Below are positions 63,628-64,000 of a stretch of 64,000 bases of DNA, one piece after another (position 1 is the first letter of the stretch; each line of letters starts with the position of its first letter). The translations under genes and the position numbers were made by a program. Source of the stretch: Cytophagales bacterium UBA2561 (lineage in GTDB: Bacteria; Bacteroidota; Bacteroidia; Cytophagales; Thermoflexibacteraceae); contig DDLX01000040.1 in the NCBI GenBank assembly GCA_002340355.1, positions 62,001 to 126,000 on the forward strand, in the 5' to 3' direction. The notes below the pieces were generated by a model. That model was not told the origin of the DNA. It was given only the letters and a program-made list of their open reading frames with translations, and searched no databases.

Positions 63628-64000
63628 ATGGAATTAGCCGTTCTAAATACATCAGGACAAGAAACAGGACGAAGCGTAACGCTGTCCGATGAGGTTTTCG
63701 GGATTGAGCCGAAAGACCATGCGATTTATCTCGCTGTAAAGCAATACCTTGCCAACCAACGACAAGGCACACATAAAGCCAAAGAACGAGCCGAAATCAA
63801 AGGTTCAACCAAGAAACTCAAAAAACAAAAAGGTACGGGTTCAGCACGTTTTGGCGATATTAAGAACCCTATTTTCCGAGGTGGTGGACGTGTATTTGGT
63901 CCTCGTCCGCGTGATTATGGTTTCAAACTCAATAAGAAAGTAAAGCAATTAGCACGCAAATCGGCATTGGCTTACAAAGTAAAAGATGCAGCGATCACTA
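63628..64000 (+). CDS. rplD: 50S ribosomal protein L4, 3' end outside the window
   Basis: The first 124 residues of L4 from ATG 63628. MELAVLNTSGQETG opens it, and KGSTKKLKKQKGTGSARFGD followed by PIFRGGGRVFGPRPRDYGF is the conserved rRNA-binding and tunnel-loop region. It runs off the right edge in an open frame. It continues the operon begun by rplC. Confidence 0.96.
   Translation, partial: MELAVLNTSGQETGRSVTLSDEVFGIEPKDHAIYLAVKQYLANQRQGTHKAKERAEIKGSTKKLKKQKGTGSARFGDIKNPIFRGGGRVFGPRPRDYGFKLNKKVKQLARKSALAYKVKDAAIT

Overview
The window reads as a stretch of chromosome from an AT-rich Bacteroidota, most likely a member of the Cytophagales. The reasons are protein content (BatA-type protein, CcmF, DUF3137, rhomboid and M56 proteins, lipoproteins with a short lipobox, an ActP-type symporter beside a DUF4212 partner, a kynurenine monooxygenase), several promoters with the Bacteroidota -7 box TAnnTTTG (two with a well-placed -33 TTG), and the lack of clear Shine-Dalgarno sequences. 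No tRNA, rRNA or CRISPR array was recognised.

Layout. 1-5.2 kb: the 3' part of a very large unidentified protein. 5.3-17.9 kb: recQ, an ArsC-fold protein without its cysteine, dcd, a ferredoxin-NADP reductase, a small unknown, ccmF, kmo and clpC. 18-19 kb: a small accessory patch with an HTH protein. 19-27.5 kb: lpxK, a TerB-like protein, a BatA-type protein, a rhomboid protease, ftsH, rsfS and birA. 28-31.6 kb: outer-membrane protein, DUF4212 and sodium:solute symporter. 31.9-42.1 kb: envelope proteins, an ATP-grasp enzyme, an enoyl-CoA hydratase, a PglD-like acyltransferase, an M56 peptidase and a repeat-containing secreted protein. 42.5-48.6 kb: pckA with a structured leader, a four-gene run of envelope proteins and a lipoprotein-type glutathione peroxidase. 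48.7-51.5 kb: a sigma-54 activator and miaB. 51.6-55.1 kb: an accessory islet. 55.2-61.4 kb: thrC, dapB, an RNase G/E-type gene, a SanA-like gene and an RRM protein. 61.7-64 kb: a UDP-glucuronate decarboxylase and the start of a ribosomal protein operon at rplC-rplD.

The most unusual part is the islet at 51.6-54.3 kb between the core genes miaB and thrC. A divergent HTH regulator faces a tight four-gene operon: a class-I isoprenoid-synthase-like enzyme, a 72-residue peptide with a Trp-rich tail after Gly-Gly, a small JAMM/JAB metallopeptidase, and a protein resembling lipid-binding TULIP/DUF4403 domains. The first two recall ComQ-ComX, in which a prenyl-synthase homologue prenylates a Trp of a small precursor. 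My inference is a prenylated-peptide system with its own JAMM protease. It is followed by 0.9 kb of decayed DNA holding two remnants of RelE/ParE-type toxins and the remnant of an IS5-like transposase.

Other structural signals are two diverged copies of a short element with matching terminal inverted repeats (7.4 and 13.6 kb), a perfect 34-bp palindrome at 48.6 kb, a leader with an intrinsic terminator ahead of pckA, and a long leader ahead of the RNase G/E gene.
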